A DNA stretch of 64,000 nt from Acanthochlamys bracteata (taxonomy: Eukaryota > Streptophyta > Magnoliopsida > Pandanales > Velloziaceae), in assembly GCA_019914995.1 (NCBI GenBank), contig CM034130.1, positions 4,154,001 to 4,218,000 on the forward strand, in the 5' to 3' direction. The notes beneath the pieces are model-generated. The model was not told where the DNA came from. It did no database searches and saw only the letters and a program-made list of their open reading frames with translations. The position numbers and the translations under genes are program-made. This document shows positions 11,534 to 23,807 of the stretch, in pieces. Numbering within the stretch: position 1 is the stretch's first letter; the number at the start of each line of letters is the position of its first letter.

Positions 11534-14500
11534 ATGAATAATCTTTCTTCAAACTCCTTTCTCTTCTTCTTCTCTATCTTGTTTATTCTCTCTCTCTCCT
11601 TCGCCGCTGCGGCGGCTTCGCACGAACCGATTCTGCCACGGCCGTTAATCATTGAGTACTCTCCATCATCAACGGTCGATCTCATATCCAACGGTTTACA
11701 TGTTCTCTCTTCCGCCGCGGACGAAGAAGACGCAGCGGAAGAGTTGCGACTGCGGTGCGACAGCTGGCGAGTTGCCAACGAGGCCAACAACCTTGCTCCC
11801 TGGATCACGGTACCGAGGGATTGCGCTGGTTATGTCAGGGATTATCTCATCGGAAGAGCGTATAAGTATGATCTCGAGATGGTTGCTGATGAATCTTTGA
11901 GGTACGCGAAGTCGGTGATGCTCGCCGGGGACGGCAAGGATGCGTGGGTGTTTGATGTTGATGAGACACTCCTGTCTAACTTGCCCTACTATGCGGATCA
12001 TGGATTCGGGTTAGTGTTTTTGATCTCGCTTATTGTAGCGTAGCTGTTAGTACTTATTGCATTTTAGGACTTGTTTAGTGCTTGTTTCAGTAGTATTGTT
12101 TTATCAGTGAATTCTTGATGTTTTTATCTAGTGCTGTTTTGCTTAGAATTAGAGTTGAGAACATTTCTGCTGTTTTTGCAGCTGTCTTTTCCTAATGCAA
12201 AAGTGAGTTCGGAATGTTTGGTTATTCTATTTATTCTTCGTTAAGATAATTAGGTTGGCATTTACTGCAATTTGGATCTATAGCTGATAGGAATTATGTA
12301 GAGTATGTACTTGTTTAGAGAATTAGGAAAGAGATTGACTCATCTCGGAGATTGTAATCAAATCCATATGACTCACCAGCTTATTTCCAAATTTACTAAA
12401 GTTTAGGCATTTTCCTCTTGGATTTCAATGAATCTAGTCTCTTATATACAAAATGACAAACCACCATTGTCTGTCATCTTCAATACTGCTTTGCTTTGTC
12501 ATGTCTTACTGTCTTGGAGGTTTGCATGGGAATCAAATTAGTGGCCAGCACTTTTACTAAATGAGTTTCTTTTGGTTTCATTGACGAAGGAAATAAAGAC
12601 GAATCTATTTGGTGAATAAGTGGAGACCATGAGAATCAAATGTAGGACTGATGAAGATGCTCTAGAGGAAGGGTTGATACTCTATGAAGTATCTTCCTTT
12701 TAACTAGAAAAGCCGCTACACATTTTTAAATTTATAGATCTAAAATATGTATCATGACTACATCACCTCTCATCAGGATATAGGCTTATACATAATTCCG
12801 CTTTGTAACTTCTGAGAATTAGGAAGATGAAACATTATAACCACTTAGTACCTTAGTGCCTAACAGCTGCCATGTTGCCGCACCATATGGTTTATAATCT
12901 GTACTACCAATTGCATTACTGGATGTGACATGGGAGGGTTGAACTTTGATATTATTGTTCGTACATTATTGTATTATACGAGGATGCTTTTTTGTCCCAT
13001 GTCTATTGTTTACGCTGTTTACTTCTACGTTTCGGTCTTCTGTTACATTCTCTCATGACTTCAAGGGAATCGGATTCTTACATCCTCTTTTTTATGGTTT
13101 TTTATCTTTATATACTTGAGAATTTTTTGCTCAAGTCAACTCTCTTTTATTTGATGAATAATAACTTTGTCTGTAAGGGGAAGATAGTAATATGTTGTTG
13201 TTCCTTGCAGTTTGGAGGTTTTTAATCCTCAAGAATTTGCTAGATGGGTGGAGCAGGGAAGTGCTCCTGCTATTAAATCTAGCTTGAAGCTGTATGATGA
13301 AGTGCGAGTTCTGGGTTTTAAGGTTATATTGTTGACTGGTCGTAATGAAGCACATAGGAACATTACAGTCGATAACTTGATCAAAGCTGGCTATAGCAAT
13401 TGGGATGCTCTTATCTTGAGGTAGGTTAACGGAATCTCAATTCTCACATTACGTGGCTCTTTGATTATTATTCTTGAAGCAAAAGTAAGAGAACTTATTA
13501 ATAGCATACTTATTAAAAGCATACTAGTTCAATGGCATTATCATCAAACTTATTCAAATTGGGGAACCCTTGTTTATTTACCAAATTTTACTGATGATGA
13601 CTCCTTGCATTGGAAATTTTAGGAATTCTTACACCCTAAACTTCCAACTCAAAGGAGTACTTCTTGGGTCTTCTTGGGTGGTTGCTACAGTTTTCTCATC
13701 TTTTGTTGCTTGTCATCATACCTAAGTTGCATTCTTGGATTAGTTCTTGTTTTTGTAATTTCTTTTTTAGTAGAGATTTAGCATTTCCTAGGCAAATGGA
13801 CACAAAACATCACAGACTTTATGTACCTTAACTTGGTAATGTTTTCGGGACCAAGAAATATAAGCCTAGAAATTTAAGGCCAAGTTTCATTAGAGTATGA
13901 GTTCAAGAGATGAGCATAAAGGAAACTAAAATGTCGTAATGGAAGTTGGGTATATAAAGACACTTTATACTTCAATACAGTAACAAATTAGAATTTCAGC
14001 TTAATTGGGCTTGGGAACCCAACTGAATTGCTGGCTTTATTTTGCCTAGCAAACTAGCCCATGGGGCCCTAGTGAGCCAGCCTAATAGCTTCCCCACTGG
14101 GTGCAACCTAGCAGTCCAAGAGGAGCTCGCCAATCGCAGCAGAAGAAGACATCCAAAATTGGTGATTGTTGCAAGTGATCAATGCAATTGAGTTTGCTTG
14201 CTCAATCAGACATTGATTCAAATCTGACGAGTATTGAAAATTGCAAGGGCAGAGGAGATCACGGAGCAAACGTGAACAGTGCTTACCAAGGTTCTAGCTA
14301 CGATTCTAAAGATGATCGTAATCATCGGTAGTTGTAGCATATATAAAATCCCACGCAAGTAGCGAGTGGATTCACTGAGCAAAGTTTAGCAGGGGGAGTC
14401 TAGTACCCAGATGTAAGCTAGGGTGCGTAGAGCATGAGCATTCGCTAGCGCGAGCACATGTCCAATGGTAGGGAACGCACGGTGCGGTTGTACCCACCGT

Positions 14501-17500
14501 GCTTGACATGCACGAACGCACATAGTGGGTTGTATGGGTAAAACGCGGCAGATGGATGCACGGAGTGAGCTGCATAGACTAATAAGGATTAACACTATAT
14601 AGAAATGCTAATTAGCATTATTGTTTGTATATAGCAGTGAGTGATTTATATTGCGATTATTTGATAATGTTAGATTGTTGTGCGAGAGTGTGATATAGAA
14701 GACTGCATTTGCAACAGCACTGTAGTAAATCAGCTTGTGTGCAGTGAAAATTTCTCATTTTAATTATTCGTGTTTGTTTTTAGTTCTCAATTGTTATATA
14801 CTTGTTGTAAGGTCTTTGGTATTTTCTCATTGCACCTGCTGTGTATTGGGGTTAGTTTTGAATTATCTCGATCGTAACAAGTGGTGTTAGATATGGTTCT
14901 AATGGCTATGAATTATGACTAGAATTTAACAAAAATAACAAGATTTTCGTTATAGAAGGTAAGGATAACGATAGTTCTTCTCCCGAAGGAGAATTGTGAT
15001 GAAACCGTTGAATGACGGTCGGAAAACATCACTGATGAAAAGTGAAGAAAATGTAGCGCAATTTGATTGCAAGTATTTATGTAGCATTTGTTGATGAAGT
15101 ATTGTCAGGTGTGTCGAGAAAAAGACTTTGAAAAAAATTTGGAACACCTTGTGTAAGCTGTATGAGTTTAGGTTGCTACACAATAAAATATGTTTTAGAA
15201 AGAAGGTTGTACAGGCTTCAGATTGCAGATTGCAGAGAGACATTCGGTCATTGATCATATCAATACCAGGAATACTTTATTCTCTCAACTTACAATGATG
15301 GGATAGACGTCAGAGCTAGTAAAGTGAGCAGAGATCCTTCCCAAGCTTTTCTGGTTCGTTTGATCAGATCGTCATCAACTTGATAGCATTGCAAGGGATC
15401 TCGTGTTTGACGAGGTGGCATTTATGATCTTTGAAGTAAAAATCAGATGAAAACGAAGAGAATCGGATGTCAAATTTGCAACAATCACATGCATTTCTAG
15501 CAGCTAGAGAAAGAATGATCGTGGCTTAAGTGAGAGCAACAACCAAAAGAAGTCAAAAGACAAGGAGGATGCGATATATTTTATCTATAATAAGTTAGGG
15601 CATTGTAGAAGTGAGTGTCGGGAGAATAGGAGTGGCGATGCCAAAGGTGTGGCAAATGTAACTTGTGCTTCCGAAGATGATGTCCTTTGGAGCACGTCGA
15701 TCCTTAGGTTAAGAGATTTAGGAGGAAGTAAACTCTATATACTAGTTTACAGGAGAGAACTGGAGTTCGAGCAATGGTGGTCTGGATCAATTGTTAGTGA
15801 AACAACTTCTAATATCAATAGTTGTCGGTGGGAGATTAGTGGTGATTGCTGTAAGGAGCTAGAAGCTGAGGCAGCTAAACGAAGGCAGAAGAGTTGGTAT
15901 GTGGATGAACTTGGACAGTCAGGAGACAATAGCTGTGGTTCAGTAAGCTGTAACTGTTCAGGATTAATTATCTTGTAACAGTTTTAGATCGTCAGAACAA
16001 GTACTGTTAGCAGGTAAAGAGGTACTATCTCAGGTTCCACTGTTCTAGAGGATAGCTGTTGGCAAATTTGATTGGTGAAGATCATATATTATAGATCTTG
16101 TAGGTCTGGATTCTTCAGTCGGAAGGAAGCATGTAAGGAAGCACTTGAATGACACATTTTTGGAAAAGGCTCCAGGACTGAAAATTTATGTTCTATAACG
16201 GGTGTAGACTAGAAATTGAGACAGACAAATATGAGTTCATCATCCTTGGATGAAATGGACTGAAGCGGAATCAAGAAAAGAATTTTCAATAGCTTTATGG
16301 AGAAACTTAAGTCTATTTTACCCTTCTTATTGTTCTATTCTTCAATTTTCTAGAAAGTGAAGTAGAGAGAATCGTTGTTTCATAGTGTGAGCTTGTGTGT
16401 CCACTAAGATGATGACATGTTTGAAGTTGCACGACAGTGCTAGAAACTGCAGGACCAGTAGGAGTGGATAGTCTGCTCGTAGTTATTGGATGAAAGAATG
16501 TATCACATTGGCTGCGGTGAAGCGACGAAGAGAAAAGGCATGACAAAATGTCTTTAATGGAAGATTGTTAGATAAGAAAGGACATTTTATACTTTGTAAA
16601 CAATAACAATTTAGAATTTCAGCTTTATTAGGCTGAGGAGCCCAATCAATTGGCTAGGCCCGGCCTAGCGACCAGCTAACGGGCGACCTAGTGAACTATC
16701 ACAACAATTGGACGCTAGATGTAGCCTAGCAGCCTAGGAGGGGCTTGCGGAGTGAAGCCAACAAAGATGCCGAAAATGCGGCACTGTTACAGAATTGCTG
16801 GAACGATCGTATATTGATTGAAGATCAGGCGGCGACCCAAAATTGCAGCAGCAAAGGGGATAGGGGAGGAGACACAAATGGTGCTGACAAGGGTTCCAGA
16901 ATTGCGGAGATGATCAAAATCGTGGGCAGTTGCAATGGCCATGGAATCACATGAGGCGAGCAAATTCGCTCAGGCTCGATGGACTTGGCAGAGCGGAGCT
17001 CACAAAGGCTGGTGACGACACGGGTGTGAGGCTAGGTTGCTCAGAGCTTGATCGCTCGCACAGTGCTAGCGTGATCGCGGTGCCCATCTCCAGATTTCAA
17101 CTGGGGGGTAAGCAATAACAGAAAGCGTCCAGCGTGAAGGAACACGTGGAGCGGGCCTGCGCACTGTACGGGCAACACGTACCATGCGTGCAACGTGTAG
17201 CGGACATGCGTAATGTGGTGCATGAGCAATGTTCACTAGATGGACGCGCTGGGTTGCATGGACTAACGAAGACTAGCACTACATAAGAGAGCTCACTAGC
17301 TTTGTTTTGTGCATACAGTAGTGAGTGATTTGTATTGCGATTATTCAAATTAGTCACTGTGTTAGATAGCTGTGTGTGAGACTGTTGGAAAGGGAGCTAC
17401 ATTTGTCGTAGTAGCGCTGCGATAAATCAGTTTGTGTGCGTTGAAAATTTCTCCCTTTAATTACTTGTGTTTTTTGATATTCTTCAATTGTCATATATTT

Positions 17501-18122
17501 GTTGTAAGATATTCAGTATTTTTTCCGTTACATTTGTCAAAAGCAGTACCATTCTAGGATTAGTCCTGAATTTCCCTGCTCGTATCTACTGTATAGAACA
17601 TACTGAAAGATAAAATTAGGAAGGGGTTTATTTGAGAGATAGTTTGTGGTGCACAAACTCAAGATAAGACAAGAGAACCACCACATGCTTGCACATTCGA
17701 GAGGAAGAGAACAGCTGCACCTTTTCTAAGATAACTTGACTTTGTTTGTGCTGAATACAATGAACTACTACTTGCGGGCCTTCCTGTTGAGGCTTAGATA
17801 AAACAAATTTTTTTTTGTTAAATATTGTTGTAATTGATCTCCTGGCAATCAATGATGATCAGGTTCATGTAGTTCTCACTGTGGTTATCCTATTTAATTT
17901 TCTGCTCAAATATCTGAAAAACATTCCCATGTTGTACTGTGCAGGAACACAGAAGACGGTAAAAAGCCAGCCACTGTTTATAAATCAGAGAAAAGGTTCC
18001 TAATGGTATCTGATGGATACAGGATTCTAGGAAATTCAGGTGACCAATGGAGCGACCTCTTGGGCTCTTATTTGAGCAACAGGTCATTTAAGCTTCCGAA
18101 CCCAATGTACTATATTCCTTGA
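11534..18122 (+). CDS. plant acid phosphatase / vegetative-storage-protein-type HAD protein, 3 exons, 287 aa
   Basis: Exons are 11534-12009, 13211-13420 and 17945-18122. Both introns are GT/AG and all joins keep phase, giving 864 nt including the TGA. The start gives an N-terminal hydrophobic signal peptide (about residues 8-28, FFFSILFILSLSF then Ala-rich), so the product should enter the secretory path. The plant acid phosphatase (class B-like, HAD superfamily) fold is shown by motif I FDVDET (Asp141 nucleophile, Asp143), motif II LLTGR (Thr201), the conserved Lys in VYKSEKR (about 242-245) and motif IV GDQWSDL (261-267). The end, FKLPNPMYYIP, is typical of the family. Length fits the usual 255-290 aa. 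All catalytic positions are intact, so it looks functional. Relatives include vegetative storage proteins, some of which have lost the nucleophile; this one has not. Substrate is not predictable. The 4.5-kb second intron carries a Copia element. Confidence 0.93.
12010..13210 (+). other. intron 1 of the acid phosphatase gene
   Basis: It begins GTTAGTG, ends TTCCTTGCAG, and joins codon GG|T. No ORF, repeat edge or RNA gene is recognised inside. Confidence 0.8.
13925..17580 (+). mobile_element. internally deleted Copia retrotransposon inside intron 2 of the acid phosphatase gene
   Basis: Two diverged direct repeats of about 0.95-1.04 kb (about 13925-14879 and 16541-17580) share blocks such as ATTTAGAATTTCAGC / ATTAGAATTTCAGC, GTGAAAATTTCTC / TTGAAAATTTCTC and TATACTTGTTGTAAG / TATATTTGTTGTAAG. 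After the left repeat, GTGGTGTTAGATATGG (14881) resembles a decayed initiator-Met tRNA primer-binding site. The 1.7-kb interior holds only gag relics: LCKLYEFRLLHNKI near 15138-15190, a SFDQIVINL-like stretch near 15355, and a zinc-knuckle part NKLGHCRSECR near 15590-15622. Protease, integrase and RT are missing. It has the same orientation as the host gene. LTR borders are approximate and no target-site duplication was confirmed. Confidence 0.75.
15560..15978 (+). pseudogene. Copia gag C-terminal remnant with zinc knuckle
   Basis: The frame reads a CCHC-type knuckle tail (NKLGHCRSECREN) near 15590. The run GVANVTCASEDDVL from about 15640, in the open frame to 15978, is the usual link between gag and protease in Copia elements. 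The protease active-site region is not recognisable after it. It belongs to the element in intron 2. Confidence 0.6.
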
Positions 18123-18269
18123 CATTATAATTCAGTATCGCAAAATTGCTGAGTTCAACAAGAAAATCCATCTGGGTAGTTGATTAAGTTCAAAATATCT
18201 GGGACTTTCAAACAGCCTGTTAAATCATTCTGGCTTAATGTAGGTTGCCATGGATGTTAGATGTCTTAA

Positions 18270-18506
18270 GAGCATGTTTATTTTGAATAAACTCACATTT
18301 TAGAAGTGAATTTAAAAAATAAATCTAACAATTAAAAATATTTAATAAAAAATAAATTTTAATATTTATGTTTTAGTAAAAATAAATTTTATATGAATTT
18401 TGAAAAATAAATTTTTAATAAAAATAATTTATTTTAATAATTTTTATTTATGTAATATTAAATGAATTTTTAAAAAAATGAGTTGTGCTGATTAGTACAC
18501 AAGCCC
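18270..18506. mobile_element. Tourist-like MITE with TAA target duplication
   Basis: TAA at 18267-18269 and again at 18507-18509 flank a 237-bp AT-rich element. Its ends are inverted: GAGCATGTTTATTTTG at the left and, read on the - strand, GGGCTTGTGTACTAATC at the right. Trinucleotide TAA duplication with GGGCNTGTTT-like ends is characteristic of PIF/Harbinger (Tourist) elements. It sits about 150 bp beyond the stop of the acid phosphatase gene. Confidence 0.65.
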
Positions 18507-19229
18507 TAAATGGAACTCGGCTGCACTGAATTCGAAGCATCTGGTGCTGCCGAAAGTTCGCACTGTTTCACTCGTGATTTCGCGTGAATCAGTTGCTATT
18601 TGGACTTATTTTATATATAAAACAAAATGTGTTTTAAACATATTTTCACCTGAATTAGCATAGTTTAGGTTAATACCAACGGAGAAGTATATTAGCTCAA
18701 CTCAACCAATGAGTCTATCTTAAATGTCATTATGCTGCTAGTTTACATAATTTGGGTCTGTTAAGATTTTTTCTCGTCATATTGCCTTTTTTGCTTTAAT
18801 AGAACTTTGGATATAAGAATTTGGTTTCTTGCTTAAATGACCTTTTTACGGTACATATTTTTTAATTGGACTTTTTAAATTAAGTTTTTCTAACATGTTA
18901 TTTACTTAAAACTACCAAAATATTTCTAGGATTTTCAATTTTCTTTACTTATTATCCTTCTTCTCAATAATAGGTAGTTCTGCAATCTATCATTGAAAGG
19001 TTATGTGCAAGGTTTCAACGAAAATAATACTACACTAAAATAGTACAGCTATCTATTTACATTTTCAGAAAAAAAATTAGGACCATATCACGCTAAGATC
19101 TACCGACCACAAATCTACAAATAGATAAAAAGTACAAATTTACTATTCAATCACTATTCTATGGTATCTTCAACTCTTTAGACACTACGTTAGTCACTTT
19201 TCAATGAAAATTTAAAAGATATTTAGGAA

Positions 19230-19830
19230 GATTCAAATTCAATTTCAATCATTAGATATAATAGCTATGAGTTGAAAATACACTAATAAAATTTTTGTTC
19301 AATCTGACTAGAAATTAAGCTCAATCGACCTCATAAAGATGACAACAAAAAGCATTAGTCGAATAATGGGACCATTATTTGAACATTATTCGAAACAAAG
19401 TCAAAATTATGATCCTTATTCAAGTAAAAGTCAAACTTGACCATTCTTTGATATACATCAGACCAATGTTCGAAATGACCATTACTCGATCATTATTTTG
19501 TCATTATCTGAAGGATGATCATCATTCAACTTGTTTTCGAACAATGATCATAATTCGATTTATCCGATTGAAAATATTTAGAAGTATGACTTATAAACAT
19601 AGTAATAAAATTTCAACCTCAATCGGATCATAAATCGACTACTTTCCAACCGCTTGATCAATATAATATAAATAAATAAATAAGTACTAAAAAAAGGGTC
19701 TTTTCGATTACGGCCTTATTGAATACCTCTTTTCGAAAAGGTCATTATTTGAATAATTTTCAAATAAGGGCCACTTTTGAACTACTTTTGAATAAGGATC
19801 AATATTCGATTTTTTTTTTTTTTGTCTTTT
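19230..19830. repeat. degenerate GACCATTATTCGAA-type repeats with relics of the foldback family
   Basis: Between 19365 and 19560 a short motif (GACCATTAtTtGAAcATTATTCGAA and variants) recurs about every 15-25 bases, and again at 19735-19810. On either side (about 19236-19345 and 19565-19680) two segments resemble the arm of the foldback element at 22013, for example CTCAATCGGATCATAAATCG and CCGCTTGATCAA. Confidence 0.45.
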
Positions 19831-20372
19831 GGTCGAACATGCACAAGCAACTCAAGAGAAGGGTAATTGAGTTGATATAAAAAATTTAATACAAATTTTC
19901 TATGAAATACCACTAGTATAGTCGATCAAGAAAGAGGCAAATTCTAGAACATAGAAGTTAAGCTGAACAGACAGTTTTTAGTCGACCGATATGTAGCTAT
20001 TTCGTGAACAGAGGTTAATATTTATGATGGGTTAGCTCAAAACAAACTTAGTAAATTAATCAAGCATGCACACAAATAATAGCAATTTATGTGGTATGAT
20101 AAATAATTTGCCTATGTCCATGACCCATCTTCGTCAAGAGTAAATTTCACTAATTTTGGTTTATAATACTAAATGCCTAGGCAAAGTGTTTAATCAAGTA
20201 CACTTGCATTAACTGTATAGATGAACCAATAGTAGTGTCACAACACTCTTGTCTCACTACTATAATACACAACCTCTTTGCAAGATCAGTACACTAGAGA
20301 AAGCTTAGCCAAGTCCTACTTAACAATTGCAACCTACACCTACAACATGTGTTTGTTTTGGTTGTAGCGCTC

Positions 20373-20855
20373 AAGATTGTCAAAATCGGAATTTTAAGAT
20401 AAGATCTAAGATTTTACGTACCGATAAAATTTATAATTATTTTAATACCATTAAGGATCCTTAATTAAAAATTTTCTAATATCTTTTAAAAACATTTTTA
20501 GTACATTTAAATTTTTTGGAATTCTTTTAAATATAATAAAAATATCCATCTTATTTTATAGAAAATCCCCCTAAAATTATATTTTTATAAAAAACCTTCT
20601 TAAATTTTGTAGAAAACTTCCTAAAATTTTATAAAAAACTTCCTCAAATTCAGTTAATTACAAAAAAAATTTCAAAAATAAAATCATATAAAATTGTAAA
20701 AAGATCGGGATCTTACCGATTTTAAGATTTAAAAAATTGAAATCCGGGAGAGATGTTTTAAAAAAGGATTTTACTTGAAATAGGATTATTTTAGTGGAGT
20801 AAAATCCTAAGATCGTAGAATTTTAAAATTTAAATCGAAAATTTGATAACCTTGA
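20373..20855. mobile_element. MITE flanked by near-identical 8-bp repeats (TAGCGCTC / TAGCACTC)
   Basis: The ends are inverted: AAGATTGTCAAAATCGG on the left, and on the - strand from the right TCAAGGTTATCAAATTTTCG. Both continue into AAGATTTTACG / TAGGATTTTAC. TAGCGCTC (20365-20372) and TAGCACTC (20856-20863) flank it, differing at one base. The size of the duplication suggests hAT or Mutator ancestry. The interior has no coding sequence. Confidence 0.6.
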
Positions 20856-21106
20856 TAGCACTCTTGTTTCAAGGCTCAAGATCTATTCACAGATTTGTAA
20901 TTTCAGTTTGATTCAAGTGAGAAGATCATAAAGGTGCTAAAGATGTGAACTTTATAAGCTTTAGTTGAAGTGAAGAGTTAGAGCAGTAGGTATTGTATCT
21001 TGCTATTCTCTTGAGTCCGATCTGACTAGTGAGTAGGGATCTTGTTGGATTTCCTTCTTATAGCAATTTAGCATTTAAATTCGGTTATTCCTATAGTGAT
21101 ATGGCG

Positions 21107-21715
21107 TGTCACAATCCAACTCGAAGCCATGATCGGCACTAGATTAAACCAAAGCCATGTAAAGCCAAGCTCAATCCAACCTAGTAAGCCTACCAAGAGT
21201 TGACACCAAAATAATCAATTGCTAAAAACCTTAGAAAATTCAGCAGAATCTCCCCAAAAAAACCTAAGGAAGAACCTATGATAAATTAAGAGAATATAAA
21301 AGACCACATAGTTTATCAATCACTACAAAAGGAAAAGAAAAAAGATTTAACAAAACTTACACAACCCACTGTAATTGATACAAAGATAGCTAAATAATTA
21401 AATACATCAATTGGCTTTTTATAAATAATAAGTTAAAAAAATAATTATGGGAGATACAAGTCCCCCAAGTGTTACAAAGTTAACTAAATGAAATATGAAA
21501 ATGCGTGAACATACCATCAATGCGTCACTCTGACTCATTATAGTAGGAATTCACAAATCTCTAGCTAAACACTATATTATCTGGGGGAGGCAAAAAAAAA
21601 AGTCTGAGCCCAGCCTTAGTGAGATAAAAATCATGATGTTTCAATTAAAGTTGCTAATGCATTACTTAATTATTATATTGCTATTCTAAATGCAATAGAC
21701 GTAAAGATAGATCAG
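21107..21715 (-). mobile_element. LTR-like fragment (Gypsy type) related to 37669-38260
   Basis: It starts TGTCACAATCC and shares with the 37669 copy the opening TGTCAC-A-CC, the block CCTTAGTGAGATAAAAATCA / CTTAAGTAAAAATCAGGATG, and TCTAAATGCAATAGACGTAA near 21687. Read on the - strand the end becomes GGATTGTGACA, the usual 3' end of a plant Gypsy LTR. No internal region is attached, so this may be a solo or truncated LTR. Confidence 0.5.
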
Positions 21716-21978
21716 AATAGATTCTACGATATCCTGAATCGTCCCATACTGACTCAATCTTTAGTAGAGAGAGTTCAATAATAGGAATGTAGTACACAGA
21801 GCTTATGTTAAGTTACTATGCTATTCTTACCACAGAAACTCGTGCATGTTGCAGTTAATGTCTCAAACTCATACTTGTTCACATATGCTTATACTAGACA
21901 CTCAATTAAATGCTATTTACATGATCACATGGCTCTTTATGTCCTCACACATATCCACGCACCCATTTCAAGGCCATA

Positions 21979-21980
<2 letters not shown>

Positions 21981-22012
<32 letters not shown>
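21981..22012. repeat. (AT)n microsatellite
   Basis: About 16 AT dinucleotides lie directly before the foldback element. Confidence 0.95.
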
Positions 22013-22014
<2 letters not shown>

Positions 22015-22417
22015 GATAGGATATAGGCACTCCATCGGTTTCTCCGGTCATATTTGGCCGGAGAGATCACCAAATCTGATCTTCACCGTTGGATATATAG
22101 ATATGAGTTGGAAACATGCTTACCAAATTTCAGTTCAATCGGATCACGAATCGACATTCATCCGACCACTTGATCAAGATGACTCAAAAATAAAAAATAT
22201 ATATTTTGTCAACTTTTACTATTTGAATCATCTTGATCAAGTGGCCGGATGAAGGTCGGTTCCTGATCCGATTGAACTGAAATTTGGTAGGCATGTTTTC
22301 AATTCATAGTTCTACATATCCAACGGTGAAGATCGGATTTGGAGGTCTCTCCGGCCAAATATGGTCGGAGAAACCGATTGAGTGCATATAATACATGGAA
22401 TGCATATATCCTATCCC
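22013..22417. mobile_element. 405-bp foldback MITE
   Basis: The element is almost entirely two inverted arms of about 175-190 bp around a short AT-rich loop near 22190-22225. Left arm reads GGGATAGGATATAGG, TCTCCGGTCATATTTGGCC, CTTCACCGTTGGATAT, ATTTCAGTTCAATCGGATCA and CCACTTGATCAAGATGA; the right arm gives nearly the same on the - strand. The right arm holds about 20 extra bases near its outer end. Flanks are AT repeats, so the target duplication cannot be read with certainty. A transcript would fold into a long hairpin. Confidence 0.85.
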
Positions 22418-22562
22418 TATATAATAGAAATATATCAACACAAATAAGTGTATAATAATAATATTTGCCATGCATCCAGAATAGTAGCCATATAGAATAA
22501 GTAATATAGTGAGATTACATTTCCAACTCGCAGCAAGCCATTATATATATCACATAAGTATA

Positions 22563-23807
22563 CCTCATGCGATCTCTCTCGTTTTCCTCTCAGCAGCCAC
22601 TCACGGCTATCTCTCACTCGATCCCACGGTGTCTTGCTCGTGTGCTTTGGCAGCCACCCATGGCCGACGCCGATCTCTCCCGTCTCAGCTCAGCCTCTCA
22701 TAGCCGCCGCTGGTCTCTCACATGATCTCTTCTAACAGCAGCTCGATTGCCACTCATCGGCAATGGCGATCTCTCCCGGCAGCCACTAATGACAAAATCA
22801 AATATATTTCGATTCATAAATTTCTCGCAGATTTTGAAAATTTTTTCGACCCGAAATTTGTTGGTTTGATTTTAACAATTTTTTTTTTAATTCGTTTGGT
22901 TTGTTACTTTTTTTTTAGTTTTGGTTTTTTTTTGTGTATTATCTTTTTGGTTTATTGGTTTTTCTTGGTGATTGAATTTTTTAATGTATTGATTTCTTCA
23001 TGATCTATTGGAGTTTTTTGATGTATTAATTTTTTCATGGTGTATTGGTTTCTAGTACCGAAATTGTTCTTATGAATGCTGGATATTATTAGAGCAATGC
23101 TGGATATTGAGGCAGTGATGAGGGAAAATTTTTTGAAAGATGTAGGATATGTTAAGCCTCTTTGTTGTTCTTTTCTTTTATCTCCACATTGTCTCTCAAA
23201 ATGCAAAGTAAGGCAGTTAGGATGGGCAACTCTCTGTAAGTGGGAACAATTGCAGCTGTAACTAGAGAAGGCAGGTAGAGAAGGAGAGAGCGATAGATGG
23301 GTGATGATAGTCCTGTAATTGGTAGCATATTTAATGATTGAGTTAAGGCGAATTTGAGCCTCTCTCGTTTTTCTCTCTGTTTTGTTGTTGTGACTTCTCC
23401 TTTTTGTTACTCCATAATAAAGTGATTGATGAATTACAAAAGTTGGATAATTGCATTCTCCTCTACTATCTCTGGATAGACATATACCTTCAACGTATAA
23501 TGTCTGGATGGATTAGTTATCAGGTAGTAATGCCATGAATGTAAACAGAGAGCTCTTGTAAGCAGATAGCTCATGTAATTACTGTGTATGTACAATGATG
23601 GTGACAGTTACTAATGGATCGATGTACAATTGAACAGAGATGTCAAAGAAACTCTATTCGATTATTCATAAAAATTTTCTGTAATCTATCTTTATGTAAA
23701 CTTCGTAATTATTAATGCAACTATTTATTTCTTACTCCACTCCTAATATTTTCTTTCGTTTGATTATCAACTTTCTTACTTTTTTTCCTCTTGAGCGTAT
23801 TTCGAGG
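22563..23807 (+). repeat. left inverted arm of the MULE
   Basis: It is GC-richer at the outer end (22570-22790, with CAGCCACCCATGGCCGACGC) and AT-rich inside. Its reverse complement aligns with 26630-28000. Small open frames in the two arms, such as HFERQCGD(K)RKEQQRG, are mirror images and not genes. Confidence 0.85.

Noticed and set aside
11437..11808. 123-codon open frame on the - strand
   Set aside because: Antisense to exon 1 of the acid phosphatase gene, with low-complexity Ser/Ala content; a shadow frame.
15649..15978. 109-codon frame as a host gene within intron 2 of the acid phosphatase
   Set aside because: It begins within the Copia gag zinc-knuckle region and lies between two LTRs, so it belongs to the retroelement.
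22952..23206. small open frames in the MULE arms
   Set aside because: The same frame appears mirrored in the other arm, so it is explained by the inverted repeat and not by a gene.
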